The notes: generated by a model from the letters alone, not told the origin. Positions 9,065 through 19,316 are shown, counted from the first letter of the stretch. The stretch is 64,000 nucleotides of DNA from DYJB01 sp963777165 (GCA_963777165.1 CAVZPO010000023.1:682001-746000), one strand, 5' to 3'. Translations and numbers: made by a program.

Positions 9065-10759
9065 ATGAGCAACGGAGGCCCGCGCCCCTCGGAGGACCAG
9101 CACCGCGAACTCGGCGAGCGCTACCGGATCATCGACGGCCGCATCCTGCGTCAACTGACGGAAGCGGGTCTCACGTGGCTGCGGACCAACCAGCAGATCG
9201 TCAACGCTCTGAACGTCTTCCCGGTGCCGGATGGGGACACCGGGACGAATATGACCCTGACCATGCAGTCGGCGATCGACGCGATGGGCGAGACCGACGA
9301 GGCGTCGGTCGGCAAAATCGCCAAGGCCGTCGCTCACGGCGCCTTGATGGGCGCCCGCGGGAATTCCGGGGTCATCCTGTCCCAACTCTGGCGCGGCTTC
9401 GCTCGCGCCCTGGACGATAAGACCACGGCCGACGCTGCACTGCTCGCCCGGGCTTTCCACGAGGCCCGCAACACCGCCTACAAAGGGGTCGTTCATCCGG
9501 TCGAAGGAACCATCCTGACCGTCGCCAAGGACAACGCACGCGCAGCGCAGGAGGCCGTGGATGCCGGCGCCACCTCGGCGCTCGAGATCCTTGAACGGGT
9601 GGTCGAAGAAGCCGACGCCTCCGTCCAGCGCACGCCGGATCTGCTGCCCGTGCTGCGCGAAGCGGGCGTGGTCGATTCCGGCGGCAAGGGTTTGTTCTTC
9701 ATTCTGGAAGGCATGCTGCGCGATATCTACGGACTGCCGCTTGATCAGGCCCTGGCCTCCGTCCAACCGCTGAGCGCCCTCAAGCTGCAGGACGCCGCCC
9801 AGTCCGTCGAGCCGGGCCAGGACTGGGAAGTCGTGATCGACTTCCGCCCGGCGTCGCCTCTCGACGTCCAAGGCTTCTACGCGCGCCTGGAGGAGATCGG
9901 CACCTCGATCCAGGTCGGCGAGGGCGACGGCATCTACCGCATGCACATCCATGTCCCGACCAGCGCCAAGGCCGAGCCTGAGAAATACGTCGAAACGCTG
10001 GGGACGATCAAGCGCGTGATGTTCGAGAACTTGATGGAGCAGATGGCCGAGCAAACCGTGCAGGCGAGGTCCAGTGCGATCAAGCTGGCCCCGGTCACGC
10101 CGGGCCAGGTGGCCGTCGTGGCCGTCGCCCCGGGCTCCGGCATCGCCGAAGTGTTCGCCAGCCTGGGGGTGGCCGCCATCGTCGAGGGCGGCCAGACCAT
10201 GAACCCAAGCACACAGGACATCCTGTCCGCCGTCGAGTCGCTCCCCACCGACCAGGTCATCATCCTGCCGAACAACAAGAACATCGTGCTTGCCGCCCAG
10301 CAGGCCTCGGGCCTGACGGCCAAGTCCCTGGCGGTCGTCCCGACGACCTCCGTCCCGCAGGGAATAGCCGCCCTGCTGGCGCTCGATCCCGAAGGCGAGC
10401 TGCAGTCGGTGAGGGAGGCGATGAGCCAGGCCGTGGGGGACATCAAGACGGTCGAGCTGACCGTGGCGACGCGCAGCGTCGAACTCGACGGCGTCGAGGT
10501 GCGCGAGGGCCAGGTCATCGGGCTTCTCAACGGCAAGCTCGCCGTGTCCGGCGATGAGCTGGAGCCCGTGCTGCTCCAGGTCCTCGAGAAGGCCGGAGCC
10601 CAACAGGCCGAGCTGATCAGCCTGTACTATGGAGCGGGGTTGACCGCTATCCAGGCCAACAAGCTCGGTGATCGCGTCCGCGAGACCTGGCCGCGCCTGG
10701 AAGTCGAGATCGTGCGCGGCGGCCAGCCTCACTACCAATTCATCGCTTCCCTGGAATAA
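9065..10759 (+). CDS. fakA: Fatty acid kinase FakA-like, DAK2 domain protein (YloV family)
   Basis: 564 aa. The N-terminal DAK2-type kinase domain carries NALNVFPVPDGDTGTNM, whose aspartates bind Mg-ATP, followed by MGARGNSGVILSQ and DSGGKGLFFILEGM. The middle domain and C-terminal EDD-like domain complete the FakA architecture. FakA phosphorylates fatty acids held by FakB proteins, feeding exogenous fatty acids into phospholipid synthesis. Two FakB/DegV genes follow immediately (gaps of 2 nt and a 4-nt overlap), a complete FakA-FakB-FakB unit. ATG at 9065 is chosen because it begins just after Asp23 and gives family length. Confidence 0.92.
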   Translation: MSNGGPRPSEDQHRELGERYRIIDGRILRQLTEAGLTWLRTNQQIVNALNVFPVPDGDTGTNMTLTMQSAIDAMGETDEASVGKIAKAVAHGALMGARGNSGVILSQLWRGFARALDDKTTADAALLARAFHEARNTAYKGVVHPVEGTILTVAKDNARAAQEAVDAGATSALEILERVVEEADASVQRTPDLLPVLREAGVVDSGGKGLFFILEGMLRDIYGLPLDQALASVQPLSALKLQDAAQSVEPGQDWEVVIDFRPASPLDVQGFYARLEEIGTSIQVGEGDGIYRMHIHVPTSAKAEPEKYVETLGTIKRVMFENLMEQMAEQTVQARSSAIKLAPVTPGQVAVVAVAPGSGIAEVFASLGVAAIVEGGQTMNPSTQDILSAVESLPTDQVIILPNNKNIVLAAQQASGLTAKSLAVVPTTSVPQGIAALLALDPEGELQSVREAMSQAVGDIKTVELTVATRSVELDGVEVREGQVIGLLNGKLAVSGDELEPVLLQVLEKAGAQQAELISLYYGAGLTAIQANKLGDRVRETWPRLEVEIVRGGQPHYQFIASLE

Positions 10760-10761
10760 TC

Positions 10762-11625
10762 ATGGCCCGAGTCCGCATCGTCACCGACAGCGCCGCGCGC
10801 TTCTCCTCGCCCGACTTCCTGCACCGACATCCGGTGACCGTGGCGCCGATGACGCTGCGCTGCGGCAGCGCAACCCTGACCGACGACCCTTACGCCGAGC
10901 TCTCCGCCGCCCAGGCGTTGTTCGATGCCTGCCACCCCGCTCCGGTGGCTGAGCCGCCCAGCGTCGAAGCCTTCACCGAGATCTACACGCAGCTCCAGAA
11001 GGACGCCGACCAGATCGTCTCCATCCATACGTCCTCGCTGATGACCGGGACGTACGAGAACGCCCGCCAGGCCAGCCTGCACTTCCTGGGCCGCTGCAAT
11101 ATTCAGGTGATCGACTCCCAGGCGGTCTCCCTCGGGCTCGGTTTGCTCGTCCGTGCCGCGGCGGAGGCGGCGGCCCGCGATGCTCCGGCCGACGAGATTG
11201 TGCGTATCGTGCGCGGGATGATGCCGCGGCTGTACACGGTCTTCTTTCTGGACGACATGTCGTACCTCGAGCGCAACCATCTCGTCAGCCGCTCGCAGGC
11301 CGTCCTGGGCAACATGCTCGGCGTCATCCCCTTCCTGACGATCGAGGATGGCCGCATCGTCGCCATGGAGAAGGTTCGTTCGCGCACGCGGGCGCTGGAG
11401 AAGCTGCTGGAGTTCGTCACCGAATTCTCGACGGTCGATCACCTGGCCCTGCTTCACAGCCAGTCGCCCCTCACCGAGGAGACGCGACAGGTCATCGAGC
11501 GCCTCCAGGCGATGCACTCCGGCACACCGGTCTCGGTGCTCACCTACGGCCCCTCCCTGGCGACCTTCGTCGGTTTGAATGCCCTGGGCATCGTCGTCCT
11601 GGAGACCGAGGAGGAGGGTCTGTGA
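10762..11625 (+). CDS. DegV family fatty-acid-binding protein (FakB-like), copy 1
   Basis: 287 aa. Opens with RVRIVTDSAARF, the DegV first strand, followed by the lipid-head pocket motif IHTSSLMTGTYENA and the QVIDSQAVSLGLG segment. DegV/FakB proteins bind one fatty acid and present its carboxyl group to FakA. The start lies 2 nt after the fakA stop, so co-translation is likely. It differs clearly from copy 2, so the two may prefer different acyl chains (inference). Confidence 0.9.
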   Translation: MARVRIVTDSAARFSSPDFLHRHPVTVAPMTLRCGSATLTDDPYAELSAAQALFDACHPAPVAEPPSVEAFTEIYTQLQKDADQIVSIHTSSLMTGTYENARQASLHFLGRCNIQVIDSQAVSLGLGLLVRAAAEAAARDAPADEIVRIVRGMMPRLYTVFFLDDMSYLERNHLVSRSQAVLGNMLGVIPFLTIEDGRIVAMEKVRSRTRALEKLLEFVTEFSTVDHLALLHSQSPLTEETRQVIERLQAMHSGTPVSVLTYGPSLATFVGLNALGIVVLETEEEGL

Positions 11626-12470
11626 CCCGTTCGCTCGCCGGCCGCGTGGCGGTGGTGACGGACAGCACCGCCGACGTCCCGGCCGAGGAGGCCGCCGCGC
11701 TCGACCTGACCGTCATCCCGGCACTGCTCACCGTCGAGGGCCGGACCTTTGTCGACGGCCAGGGGTTCTCGCGCACCGACCTGTATCGACGCATGCTGTC
11801 GCTGGACGGTCTGCCCACCACGGCTGTGCCCTCGCCCGAACGGTTCGCCGCCGCCTACGAAAGCTTGCTGCGCGCCGGGGCGACGCACATCCTGTCGATC
11901 CACCTCTCGGAGCGCCTGAGCGGCATGTTGCAGACCGCGGCGCAGGCAGCGCAGGATTTCGGGGATCGCGTCCGGATCTTCGACAGCAGCCAGGTGTCGC
12001 TGGGCCTCGGCTTTCAGGCGATGGAGGCAGCTGCGGCCGCCCTGGCGGGAGACTCCATCCAGCTGGTCACCGAAGTCGCCCGCCGGGCCCGCGACCGGGT
12101 CCGTCTGATTGCGATGTTGAACACGCTTGAGTTCGTCCGCCGAAGCGGGCGTGTGAGCTGGCTGCGCGCCAACCTGGGTGGGCTGCTGAACATCAAGCAG
12201 CTGATCGAGGTCGTCGACGGCTCCATCCGACGACTCGAGCGCGTGCGCACGCGATCCCGGGCACTGGAGGCGCTGCGGACGCTGGCCTCCGGCTGGGGGC
12301 CGCTGCGCCGGCTTGCTGTCCTGCACACTGCCGTTCCCGATGAGGCCGCGGCATTGGGCAGCGATCTGAACCACCTGTGCCCCCGGCCGCCGATCGTCGT
12401 AGAGGTCACCACGGTCATCGGTGCCCACGTCGGCCCAGAGTCCATCGGGTTGGCGGCCCTGTTGGCCTGA
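11622..12470 (+). CDS. DegV family fatty-acid-binding protein (FakB-like), copy 2
   Basis: 282 aa. DegV landmarks: VAVVTDSTADVPAE at the N-terminus, VPSPERFAAAYESLL, HLSERLSGMLQTAA and FDSSQVSLGLGFQ. The GTG start at 11622 overlaps the end of copy 1 by 4 nt. A second FakB directly following the first is consistent with a system handling more than one class of fatty acid. Confidence 0.9.
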   Translation: MTRSLAGRVAVVTDSTADVPAEEAAALDLTVIPALLTVEGRTFVDGQGFSRTDLYRRMLSLDGLPTTAVPSPERFAAAYESLLRAGATHILSIHLSERLSGMLQTAAQAAQDFGDRVRIFDSSQVSLGLGFQAMEAAAAALAGDSIQLVTEVARRARDRVRLIAMLNTLEFVRRSGRVSWLRANLGGLLNIKQLIEVVDGSIRRLERVRTRSRALEALRTLASGWGPLRRLAVLHTAVPDEAAALGSDLNHLCPRPPIVVEVTTVIGAHVGPESIGLAALLA

Positions 12471-12540
12471 CGATGCCGCGCTCAACCCGATTCCGCCATC
12501 GCCGTCTGTGCTCCCAACCCCTCGCGCCAGGATAAGCCGG

Positions 12541-15314
12541 ATGCCGCCTGTTATCGAAAAGCTTCTCAAATTCCTGCGCCTGGAGGCCGACCGCGGCTAT
12601 GACAACCGCTCGGTTCTCGGGGGACTCGATCGGATGCTCGGCCCCTGGCAGGAGGAAGCCCGTCAGCAAGATGTGCCAGAGGCGGTCATCCAGGTTGTCG
12701 TCTCGCGCCTGCGTGACTATCCGCAACTGACTCCAGCCTCCCGAAAGGAGGTACTGACCGGCATCGGCGCTCGACTGCGCAACGCCTACCCGGACCTGGC
12801 TCGGGAAGCGCAAGCTGCGTCGTCTCCCGGAGTCCCCGGTTTGACACCGCAAGCCGAACCGCTGGCCCCGCCCCCTCGCCCGGCCTTCGGTGCTGACCCG
12901 GTATCCTCGCCTATCTCGAACCGAATCGAGTCAGAGTCACCGGGCGCTGCGCCTTCGGCCGCACCTTCGCCGACGCCTTCCACGGATAGACTTTCGTCGG
13001 AACCACAGGCAGTCGTTCCGTCGGTTGCGCCATCCGCGCCGGCGGCTGCATCAACCCCGGAGCCCGCATCAGTCGATGCGGTTCGCGGGGTTTGGGAACG
13101 CGCAGAGGCAGGTGAGGACGCGGACTGGATGGAGGACGCCCTCGAAGACGATGAACCGGAGGACACGCCGGACTCGGCCGATGCACCCCGGCGCCCGGCA
13201 CTACCGATGGCGCAAGCGCAGCCTGGCGTGCCAGCAGCTCCATCCGGGCCCGCCGCCCTTGGTGCGCCGCTGACGACGATCTCCGGTATCGGCCCTAAGT
13301 CGGCCGAGACGCTCTCGCGTCTCGGGTTGGTGACTCTGGGCGACCTGCTGTGGTACCTGCCGCGGCGCTATGACGACTACTCGCAATTGAAGACCATCAA
13401 CCGGCTTTGGTATGGCGAGGAAGTAACCATCATCGGAACGGTGCAGGAGATCCACCTGCGCCCGATCCGGGGCGGGAGCATGAAGCTGATCGACGCCGTG
13501 GTCAGTGACGGAAGCGGCGCCTTGCGCGTGACCTGGTTCAACCAACCCTGGATCGCGCAGCAGCTCACCCCGGGGCGCGCCGTCGTGCTCTCCGGTCGCG
13601 TCGACCAGTATCTCGGTAAGCTGACCATGAGCAGCCCCGAATGGGAGCCGCTCGAACGCCAGCAGCTGCACACCAATCGGATTGTCCCCGTTTACGGCCT
13701 GACGGCGGGCGTCACCCCGAAGTGGCTGCGCCGCGTGGTCAATGCCGTTGTCGAACGCTACGCCCCCGCGTGCCGGATCCGCTGCCGCTGTCTGTCCGCC
13801 AGTCGGCCGGCGTCATACCGCTCTCGCAGGCACTGCAGCAGGTGCACTTCCCCGATAGCGCCGAGTCCCTGCAGCGCGCCCAGGCGCGGCTCGCCTTCGA
13901 CGAAATGCTCTACCTGCAGCTCGGCGTGCTCCGTCAGAAGCAGGACTGGACGGCGCTGACCACCGACCCGCACCCTGTCGAGGACGACTGGGTGGAGCGT
14001 TTCCGCTCGGCACTCCCCTACGCGCTCACTGGCGCCCAGCAGACAGTCCTTCACGACCTTCGGCAGGATCTTGCCTCGGGCCGGCCGATGAACCGATTGC
14101 TACAAGGCGATGTCGGATCCGGGAAGACCGTCGTCGCCGCCGGCGCCATTGGCATCGTCGCCGCCAACGGTGGACAGTCGGCGCTCCTGGCGCCCACGAG
14201 TATTCTGGCCGAACAGCACTACCAGACGTTGTGCGCCCTGCTCCCCGCGGCATGCTCCATCCCGGTTGAGCGGATCGGCCTGCTCCTGGGCAGCACGCCT
14301 GATTCCGACAAGGAGGCCGTGCGGCGGGCGCTTGCCGACGGCTCGCTGCAGGTGGTGGTGGGCACTCATGCTCTCCTGGAGGATCCGGTCGTCTTCCAGC
14401 GACTGGCGCTGGCCGTGATCGACGAGCAGCATCGCTTCGGTGTCGACCAGCGAGCAGAGCTCCGAGCCAAGGGCGAAAACCCCAACTTGCTGGTGATGAC
14501 CGCCACGCCCATCCCGCGCTCGCTGGCGCTCACGCTGTACGGCGACCTGGACGTCAGCGTGCTGGACGAGATGCCCCCCGGCCGTCAGCCGATCGAGACG
14601 CGCATCCTGCGCCCGCCGGAACGTTCGCGCGCCCATCGTTTCATCGAGGCCCAGATCGAACAGGGCCGGCAGGCCTTTGTGATCTTCCCCCTGATCGAGG
14701 AGTCCGAGAAGATCGATGCCAAGGCCGCCGTCGAAGAGCAGCGCCGGCTGCAGGACGAGGTCTTTCCCACGCGGAAGGTGGGGCTGCTCCACGGTCGGAT
14801 GCGTCCGGACGAGAAGGACAAGGTCATGGAGGCCTTCCGCTCCGGCGCGCTGCACATCCTGGTTTCGACCTCGGTGGTCGAAGTGGGCGTGGACATCCCG
14901 AATGCGACGGTGATGATGATCGAAGGGGCCAACCGATTCGGCCTGGCGCAGCTCCACCAGTTCCGGGGCCGCGTGGGCCGCAGCGAGTACGCGTCCTACT
15001 GTTTGCTGCTTCCCGACACCGAGGACGAGGCCAGCAGCGAACGCCTGAAGGCCATGGAGGCCACCGGTGACGGATTCCGCCTGGCGGAGCTCGATCTCGA
15101 GCAGCGCGGCCCGGGCGATTTCCTGGGCACACGCCAGTCCGGCTTCGCCGAGCTGCGCATGGCACGCCTGACCGACATTCACCTGATCGAGAAGGCGCGG
15201 CGCGAGGCACAGCGTCTGTTCGAGTCGGACCCGGGGCTGGCCGCTCCCGAGCACCAGGAGCTGAGTGCCGCCGTCGCCCGGTTCTGGACGGGCGGGAAGG
15301 GAGAGATCAGCTGA
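12541..15314 (+). CDS. recG: ATP-dependent DNA helicase RecG with long N-terminal extension, one frame break
   Basis: Branch-migration helicase for stalled forks and recombination intermediates. The C-terminal part has helicase motif I LLQGDVGSGKTVVA, motif II DEQHRFG, motif III MTATPIPRSLAL, and motifs V/VI VVEVGVDIPNA and QFRGRVGRSEYASY. The wedge/OB domain begins near residue 240 (ISGIGPKSAETLSRLG). Before it are about 85 residues of helical sequence and about 140 residues rich in Pro, Ala and Ser. The frame moves from 1 to 3 at the C5 run 13763-13767; adding one C gives a 924-aa product and restores YAPRVPDPLPL. The stop overlaps the coaD start. Confidence 0.92.
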
Positions 15315-15840
15315 TGGTCAGAGCCGTATTCCCGGGAACGTTCGACCCGATCCACAACGGTCATATCGACATCGCCCTGCGCGCTAGAAGCCTGTTCGAT
15401 GAGTTGATCGTGGCCGTCTACGACAAGCCGCTCAAGACGCTGGTCTTTCCCCCGAGGAGCGGCTGGAGATGGCCCATGTTTCCCTTGACGGCCAGCCGGG
15501 GGTGAAAGTCGTGGGCTACTCGGGGCTGACGGTCGAATTCTGCCGCCAGGTGAAGGCCCAGGTCATCGTGCGAGGCCTGCGCGTCTTCTCCGATTTCGAG
15601 CACGAGTTTCGCATGGCCCTCTCGAATCACCGGCTGGCGCCGGACATTGAGGTCATGGCGTTGATTACCAGCGAAGAACACAGCTTCCTCTCCGGCACCA
15701 CGGTGCGGGAGATCGCATCGCTGGGTGGGGACGTCAGCAGCCTGGTCCCCCCGCACGTCGCTGCTGCCCTGCGCAGGCGGTTCGGCGAGCTTGGGGAAGA
15801 AGGCTCCCGCGTGGTTCCGCTGACGGAGTTGCGCGACTAG
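15314..15840 (+). CDS. coaD: Phosphopantetheine adenylyltransferase, one frame break
   Basis: Penultimate enzyme of coenzyme A synthesis (4'-phosphopantetheine + ATP to dephospho-CoA). The nucleotidyltransferase HxGH motif is in FPGTFDPIHNGHIDIALRA and the second phosphate motif is SGTTVREIASLGG. The reading frame breaks at the T3C5 run 15446-15453: the first frame ends in LKTLVF, the second resumes as EERLEMAHVSLDG. One added base gives 175 aa, slightly above the usual 160. Start ATG overlaps the recG TGA (TGATG). Confidence 0.92.
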
Positions 15841-15846
15841 GCCGGA

Positions 15847-15875
15847 TTGACCCCGCAAGGCGTTCGGTGTAGGCT
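15847..15875 (+). promoter_or_regulatory. Promoter of the coiled-coil gene at 15939
   Basis: TTGACC at 15847-15852 and TAGGCT at 15870-15875, 17-nt spacer. It starts right after the coaD stop, so the next gene has its own promoter. The leader would be about 57 nt and contains GGAGG before the ATG. Confidence 0.5.
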
Positions 15876-15938
15876 TCGGCCCGAATCCTGCACCGGGAGC
15901 CCTGACCTGTTGGGTCAACGAGGTGGACCGGAGGTAGT

Positions 15939-16433
15939 ATGGACATCCTGCACCTGGTGGATCGCCTGGAGGAGCTCTTTAACGAGAGCCGTCCGATCCC
16001 CCTCACCCACAGCGTGATCGTCGACGAAGACCGCATCCTGGAGATCGTGGACCAGATGCGCATTTCGATTCCGGACGAGGTCAAGAAGGCCCAGCAGGTG
16101 ATCGCCCAGCGAGATCGTGTGCTGGCACAGGCGCAGGAAGAGGCCAACCGCACCATCGGGATGGCCAAGCAGAAAGTGGACGAACTGATGGGCCGCGATG
16201 CCATCGTGCAGGCGGCACAAACCCGATCGGAGCAGATCCTGGCGCAGGCGCGCGTCGACGCCGAATCGATCCGCCGTGAGGCCGATGACTACATCATCAA
16301 CGCCCTGGCGGCCCTGGAGGGCGAGCTCAACCGGCTCCTCGGACAGGCCCGCAACGGGATCTCCAAGCTGAATGCCGACCGTCAGCGCACGCTGCGATCA
16401 CCGGACGAGGCGGACTCGCCCAAGGCAAGTTGA
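15939..16433 (+). CDS. Conserved coiled-coil protein (DivIVA/ATP-synthase-b-like)
   Basis: 164 aa. An N-terminal segment MDILHLVDRLEELFNES is followed by a charged, Ala/Gln-rich helix from about residue 45 to 150 (IAQRDRVLAQAQEEANRTI and the region to NRLLGQARNG). No transmembrane segment. Similar proteins next to coaD are annotated as DivIVA-like or F-type ATPase subunit B-like by coiled-coil resemblance only. Function unknown; a scaffold role is possible. Confidence 0.7.
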   Translation: MDILHLVDRLEELFNESRPIPLTHSVIVDEDRILEIVDQMRISIPDEVKKAQQVIAQRDRVLAQAQEEANRTIGMAKQKVDELMGRDAIVQAAQTRSEQILAQARVDAESIRREADDYIINALAALEGELNRLLGQARNGISKLNADRQRTLRSPDEADSPKAS

Positions 16434-16456
16434 TTCTTCGTCGACCCTAGGATGGA

Positions 16457-16491
16457 AAGGGCCACGGCCGAGCCGTGGCCCTTCTGCTTTT
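16457..16491. terminator. Intrinsic terminator between the coiled-coil gene and pyrG
   Basis: Perfect 12-bp stem (16457-16468 with 16472-16483), loop CGA, followed on the plus strand by TCTGCTTTT. It ends the plus-strand transcript; the AA-start of the stem is preceded by no long A run, so for the convergent pyrG it is weaker. Confidence 0.85.
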
Positions 16492-16508
16492 CCCGCACCC
16501 AAGCGGCG

Positions 16509-18162
16509 CTAGGTCCTGGCCGCCGGCTCGGGGCTGCGGACGGCGGCCGTCGAGAGCACGCCCGCCCGTTCGGCGACGGCCTGTACGAAGCCGCGGAAGA
16601 GCGGATGTGGGCGGTTCGGCCGCGACAGGAACTCCGGGTGGAACTGGCTGCCGACCATAAAGGGATGGTCGGCGATTTCGGCGATTTCCACCAGGCGGCC
16701 GTCCGGCGACAATCCCGAGAAGACCAGCCCCTGGGCGCCGAGCACGTCACGGTAGTTGTTGTTGAACTCGAAGCGGTGGCGGTGGCGCTCTTCAACGATT
16801 GGCTGGGCGTAAGCTTCGGCGGCGCGCGTCCCGGGCGTCAGATGGCACGGGTAGAGACCGAGGCGCATCGTCCCGCCCAGATTGCCGATGCCGCGCTGCT
16901 CCGGAAGCAGGTCGATCACCGGGTGTGGCGTGCCCCGGTCGAACTCGGTCGAATTGGCGTTCTCCGATTCGAGAAACGTGCGGGCGAACTCGACGCACAT
17001 CAACTGCATCCCCAGGCACAGGCCGAGGTACGGGATCTTCTCCGTGCGCGCGTAGCGTGCGGCGGCGATCTTCCCCTCGATGCCGCGCGAGCCGAAGCCG
17101 CCCGGCACGATGATCCCATCCGCCGTCCTGAGTTCGTCCCAGCCCTTGCCCTTCTCCAGCTCGGCCGAGTGCAGCCACAGCAGCTCCACCTCCACGCCGA
17201 CCGCCAGCGCCGCGTGGCGCACGGCCTCACGCACGCTCATGTAGGCATCCTGCAGCTCGACGTACTTGCCGACCAGCGCGATCCTGACTTTCGGCCGCGG
17301 CTGGCGCGAACGCTCCACCAGCTCCTCCCAGGCCGTCCAATCGGGCACACGCCGACTCTCCAGTCCCAGCCGGGTGGTCATGTACTCTCCCAGGCCCGCC
17401 CGCTCGAGCAGCAGCGGCACCTCATACAGCACCGAGGTCGTCGTCACCGGGATCACCGCCCGTGGATCGACGTCGCAGAACAGGGCGATCTTGGTGCGCA
17501 GGTCCTCGGCCACCGGCTCATCGCTCCGGGCGACGATCACGTCCGGCGAGATACCGGTCGAGCGCAGCTCGCGCACCGAGTGCTGCGTGGGCTTGGTCTT
17601 CAGCTCCCCCGTGGCGCCGATGTGCGGCAGCCAGGTGACGTGGATGAAGGCCGTGTTCTCGCGCCCCAGCTCCGAGCGCATCTGGCGCAGCGCCTCGAGA
17701 AAGGGAAGTGACTTCGATGTCGCCCACCGTGCCGCCCACCTCCACCAGCACGATCTCGGCGTTGGTCGCCTTGGGCACCAGCCCGATGCGGTGTTTGATT
17801 TCGTTGGTGATATGCGGGATCACCTGGATCGTCCCGCCCAGGAAGTCGCCCCGACGCTCACGGGCGATCACCTCGGAGTAGATTTGCCCCGTGGTGACGT
17901 TGCACACACGGCTCAGGCTGGTATCCGTGAAACGCTCATAGTGACCGAGGTCCAGGTCGGTCTCGGCGCCGTCATCCAGCACATACACTTCGCCGTGCTG
18001 GTAGGGGCTCATCGTGCCCGGGTCGACGTTGATGTACGGATCGAGCTTCTGGATCGAGACGCGGAAGCCGCGTTCCTTGAGCAGCCGTCCCAGGGCCGCG
18101 GCCGTCACACCCTTACCCACCGAACTTACCACCCCGCCCGTCAGGAAGATGTACTTGGTCAT
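16509..18162 (-). CDS. pyrG: CTP synthase, one frame break
   Basis: Amidates UTP to CTP with glutamine. The N-terminal synthetase domain begins MTKYIFLTGGVVSSVGKG (P-loop) at ATG 18162; the C-terminal class I glutamine amidotransferase domain has the nucleophile in YLGLCLGMQLM and the HPEF motif. One extra base at 17713 breaks the frame: removing it turns VGDIEVTSLSRGA into the family-invariant VGDIESLPFLEAL and gives an exact 550-aa protein. This is strong evidence for an error rather than a dead gene in an essential pathway. Confidence 0.94.
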
Positions 18163-18220
18163 CTCGTCGCCTCCATGCTGCGCTCGCATCCGATTCTTCC
18201 GCGGCCCGACCCGTTAAAGG

Positions 18221-18257
18221 CGGTGGGGAGGTCCGTCTTGCGGTGACCTCCCCACCG
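18221..18257 (-). terminator. Strong hairpin between Roadblock gene and pyrG
   Basis: A perfect 13-bp stem (18221-18233 with 18245-18257) with an 11-nt loop, located after the Roadblock stop and about 60 nt upstream of the pyrG ATG on the same strand. The 3' flank on the minus strand is CTTTAACGG, a poor T tract. It may terminate the upstream gene, or act as a pyrG leader attenuator (pyrG is attenuated in some Gram-positives). Confidence 0.55.
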
Positions 18258-18294
18258 GTTCATCCGTCGTGGACCGAGTGTCGCCTCGGCGCCC

Positions 18295-18669
18295 TCATGA
18301 GACCAACTGCTCCAAGTCCTGCGCCGCCCGGCGCATCTCCAACAGCACAAGCCCCAGCTTGGCCTGCTCGCGCGCCAGCACGGTCAACACCGCATCCATG
18401 CCGGACGCCATCAGCAGGACATAGCCTTCGTTTCCGTGGATGTAGACCTCGTCCAAACCGCCTCGCCCGAGCTCGCCGGCGATGCGTTCGCCGAGGCTGA
18501 GCATGGCTGCCGACATGGCCGAGACCCGGTCTTCCTCTACACCGGCCGGGAGTGACGAGGCCATGATCAGGCCATCGACGCTGACCACTGCGGACGCCTC
18601 CACATCGGGCGTGCTGCCCTGCAGATTCCGAAGGCGATCCACCATCTGATCGGTTCGCGTCTTGGCCAT
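18295..18669 (-). CDS. Roadblock/LC7 domain protein (MglB-like)
   Basis: 124 aa. The Roadblock fold is indicated by the alternating pattern EASAVVSVDGLIMASSLP, AAMLSLGERIAGELGRG, EVYIHGNEGYVLLMA and the C-terminal helix LGLVLLEMRRAAQDLEQLV. Such proteins act as scaffolds or GAPs for small Ras-like GTPases (MglA and relatives). No small GTPase gene lies next to it, so the partner is unknown. Start ATG at 18669 is chosen over an upstream one because it begins at the conserved N-terminal helix; a possible -10 TACACT lies at 18697-18692. Confidence 0.82.
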   Translation of the reverse strand: MAKTRTDQMVDRLRNLQGSTPDVEASAVVSVDGLIMASSLPAGVEEDRVSAMSAAMLSLGERIAGELGRGGLDEVYIHGNEGYVLLMASGMDAVLTVLAREQAKLGLVLLEMRRAAQDLEQLVS

Positions 18670-18770
18670 CTGGACGTCCGTCAACCCGGGGAGTGTATCA
18701 CAGCCGTCGGGCACCGGCAAGCAGACTGCCCTGCGCCTCCCCCTGCGCGTGCCCTCGGCCGTCGCCCATC

Positions 18771-19313
18771 CTAGTCGGCAAGACCCGGCAGGAGGTGAAC
18801 GATCATCTGCCCGGCGGGCGGATCGACCTGCAGCACCACTTCCTGCGTCGCCGGCAGCAGGATCTCGCGCTCACCGCGCACCAGGTAGACATCATTGGCA
18901 CCGGTCGGGAGGATCTCGGCCACCTGCCCCAGGACCACTCCCTCATCGGTGATGACCGTCAGCCCGAGGATCTGCCAGTGGAAGTAGGTGCCGGCGGGCA
19001 GCGCCGGGGCGTTCTCCGCCGCCACGCTCACTTCGGCCGACCGCCAGACCTCGGCGGCTTCCAGGCTCGTACAGCCCTTCAACTCCAACAGGTAGCGCTC
19101 GCCGTGTTTGCGCACCCCGATGACTTGGGCAGGCTGCTTGGTTTCGCCGATGAACACGCGGGCATCCGGCACGAGCACGCTCACGAGCTCGGAGTATGCC
19201 TCGAACAACAGACCGCCCCGCACACCGTGGGGACGAACGATGCGCCCGACCGCCAGGGTCTCCCCCAACGGTCGGGCGGCTGAATCGACTTCGGGCCGAC
19301 GCTTGCGCGGCAT
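18771..19313 (-). CDS. rimM: Ribosome maturation factor RimM
   Basis: 180 aa; assists maturation of the 30S head by binding S19. RimM signature: AVGRIVRPHGVRGGLLFE, then the PRC-barrel C-terminal half with YFHWQILGLTVITDEG and NDVYLVRGEREILLPA. Final gene of the ffh-rpsP-khpA-rimM string, 3 nt after khpA. trmD, which usually follows rimM, is absent from its usual place. Confidence 0.93.
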   Translation of the reverse strand: MPRKRRPEVDSAARPLGETLAVGRIVRPHGVRGGLLFEAYSELVSVLVPDARVFIGETKQPAQVIGVRKHGERYLLELKGCTSLEAAEVWRSAEVSVAAENAPALPAGTYFHWQILGLTVITDEGVVLGQVAEILPTGANDVYLVRGEREILLPATQEVVLQVDPPAGQMIVHLLPGLAD

Positions 19314-19316
19314 GGC

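Noticed and set aside
18221..18257. PyrR- or CTP-type attenuator for pyrG
   Set aside because: The hairpin is strong but the following T tract is poor and no run of G for a CTP-sensing mechanism is visible; kept as a hairpin only.
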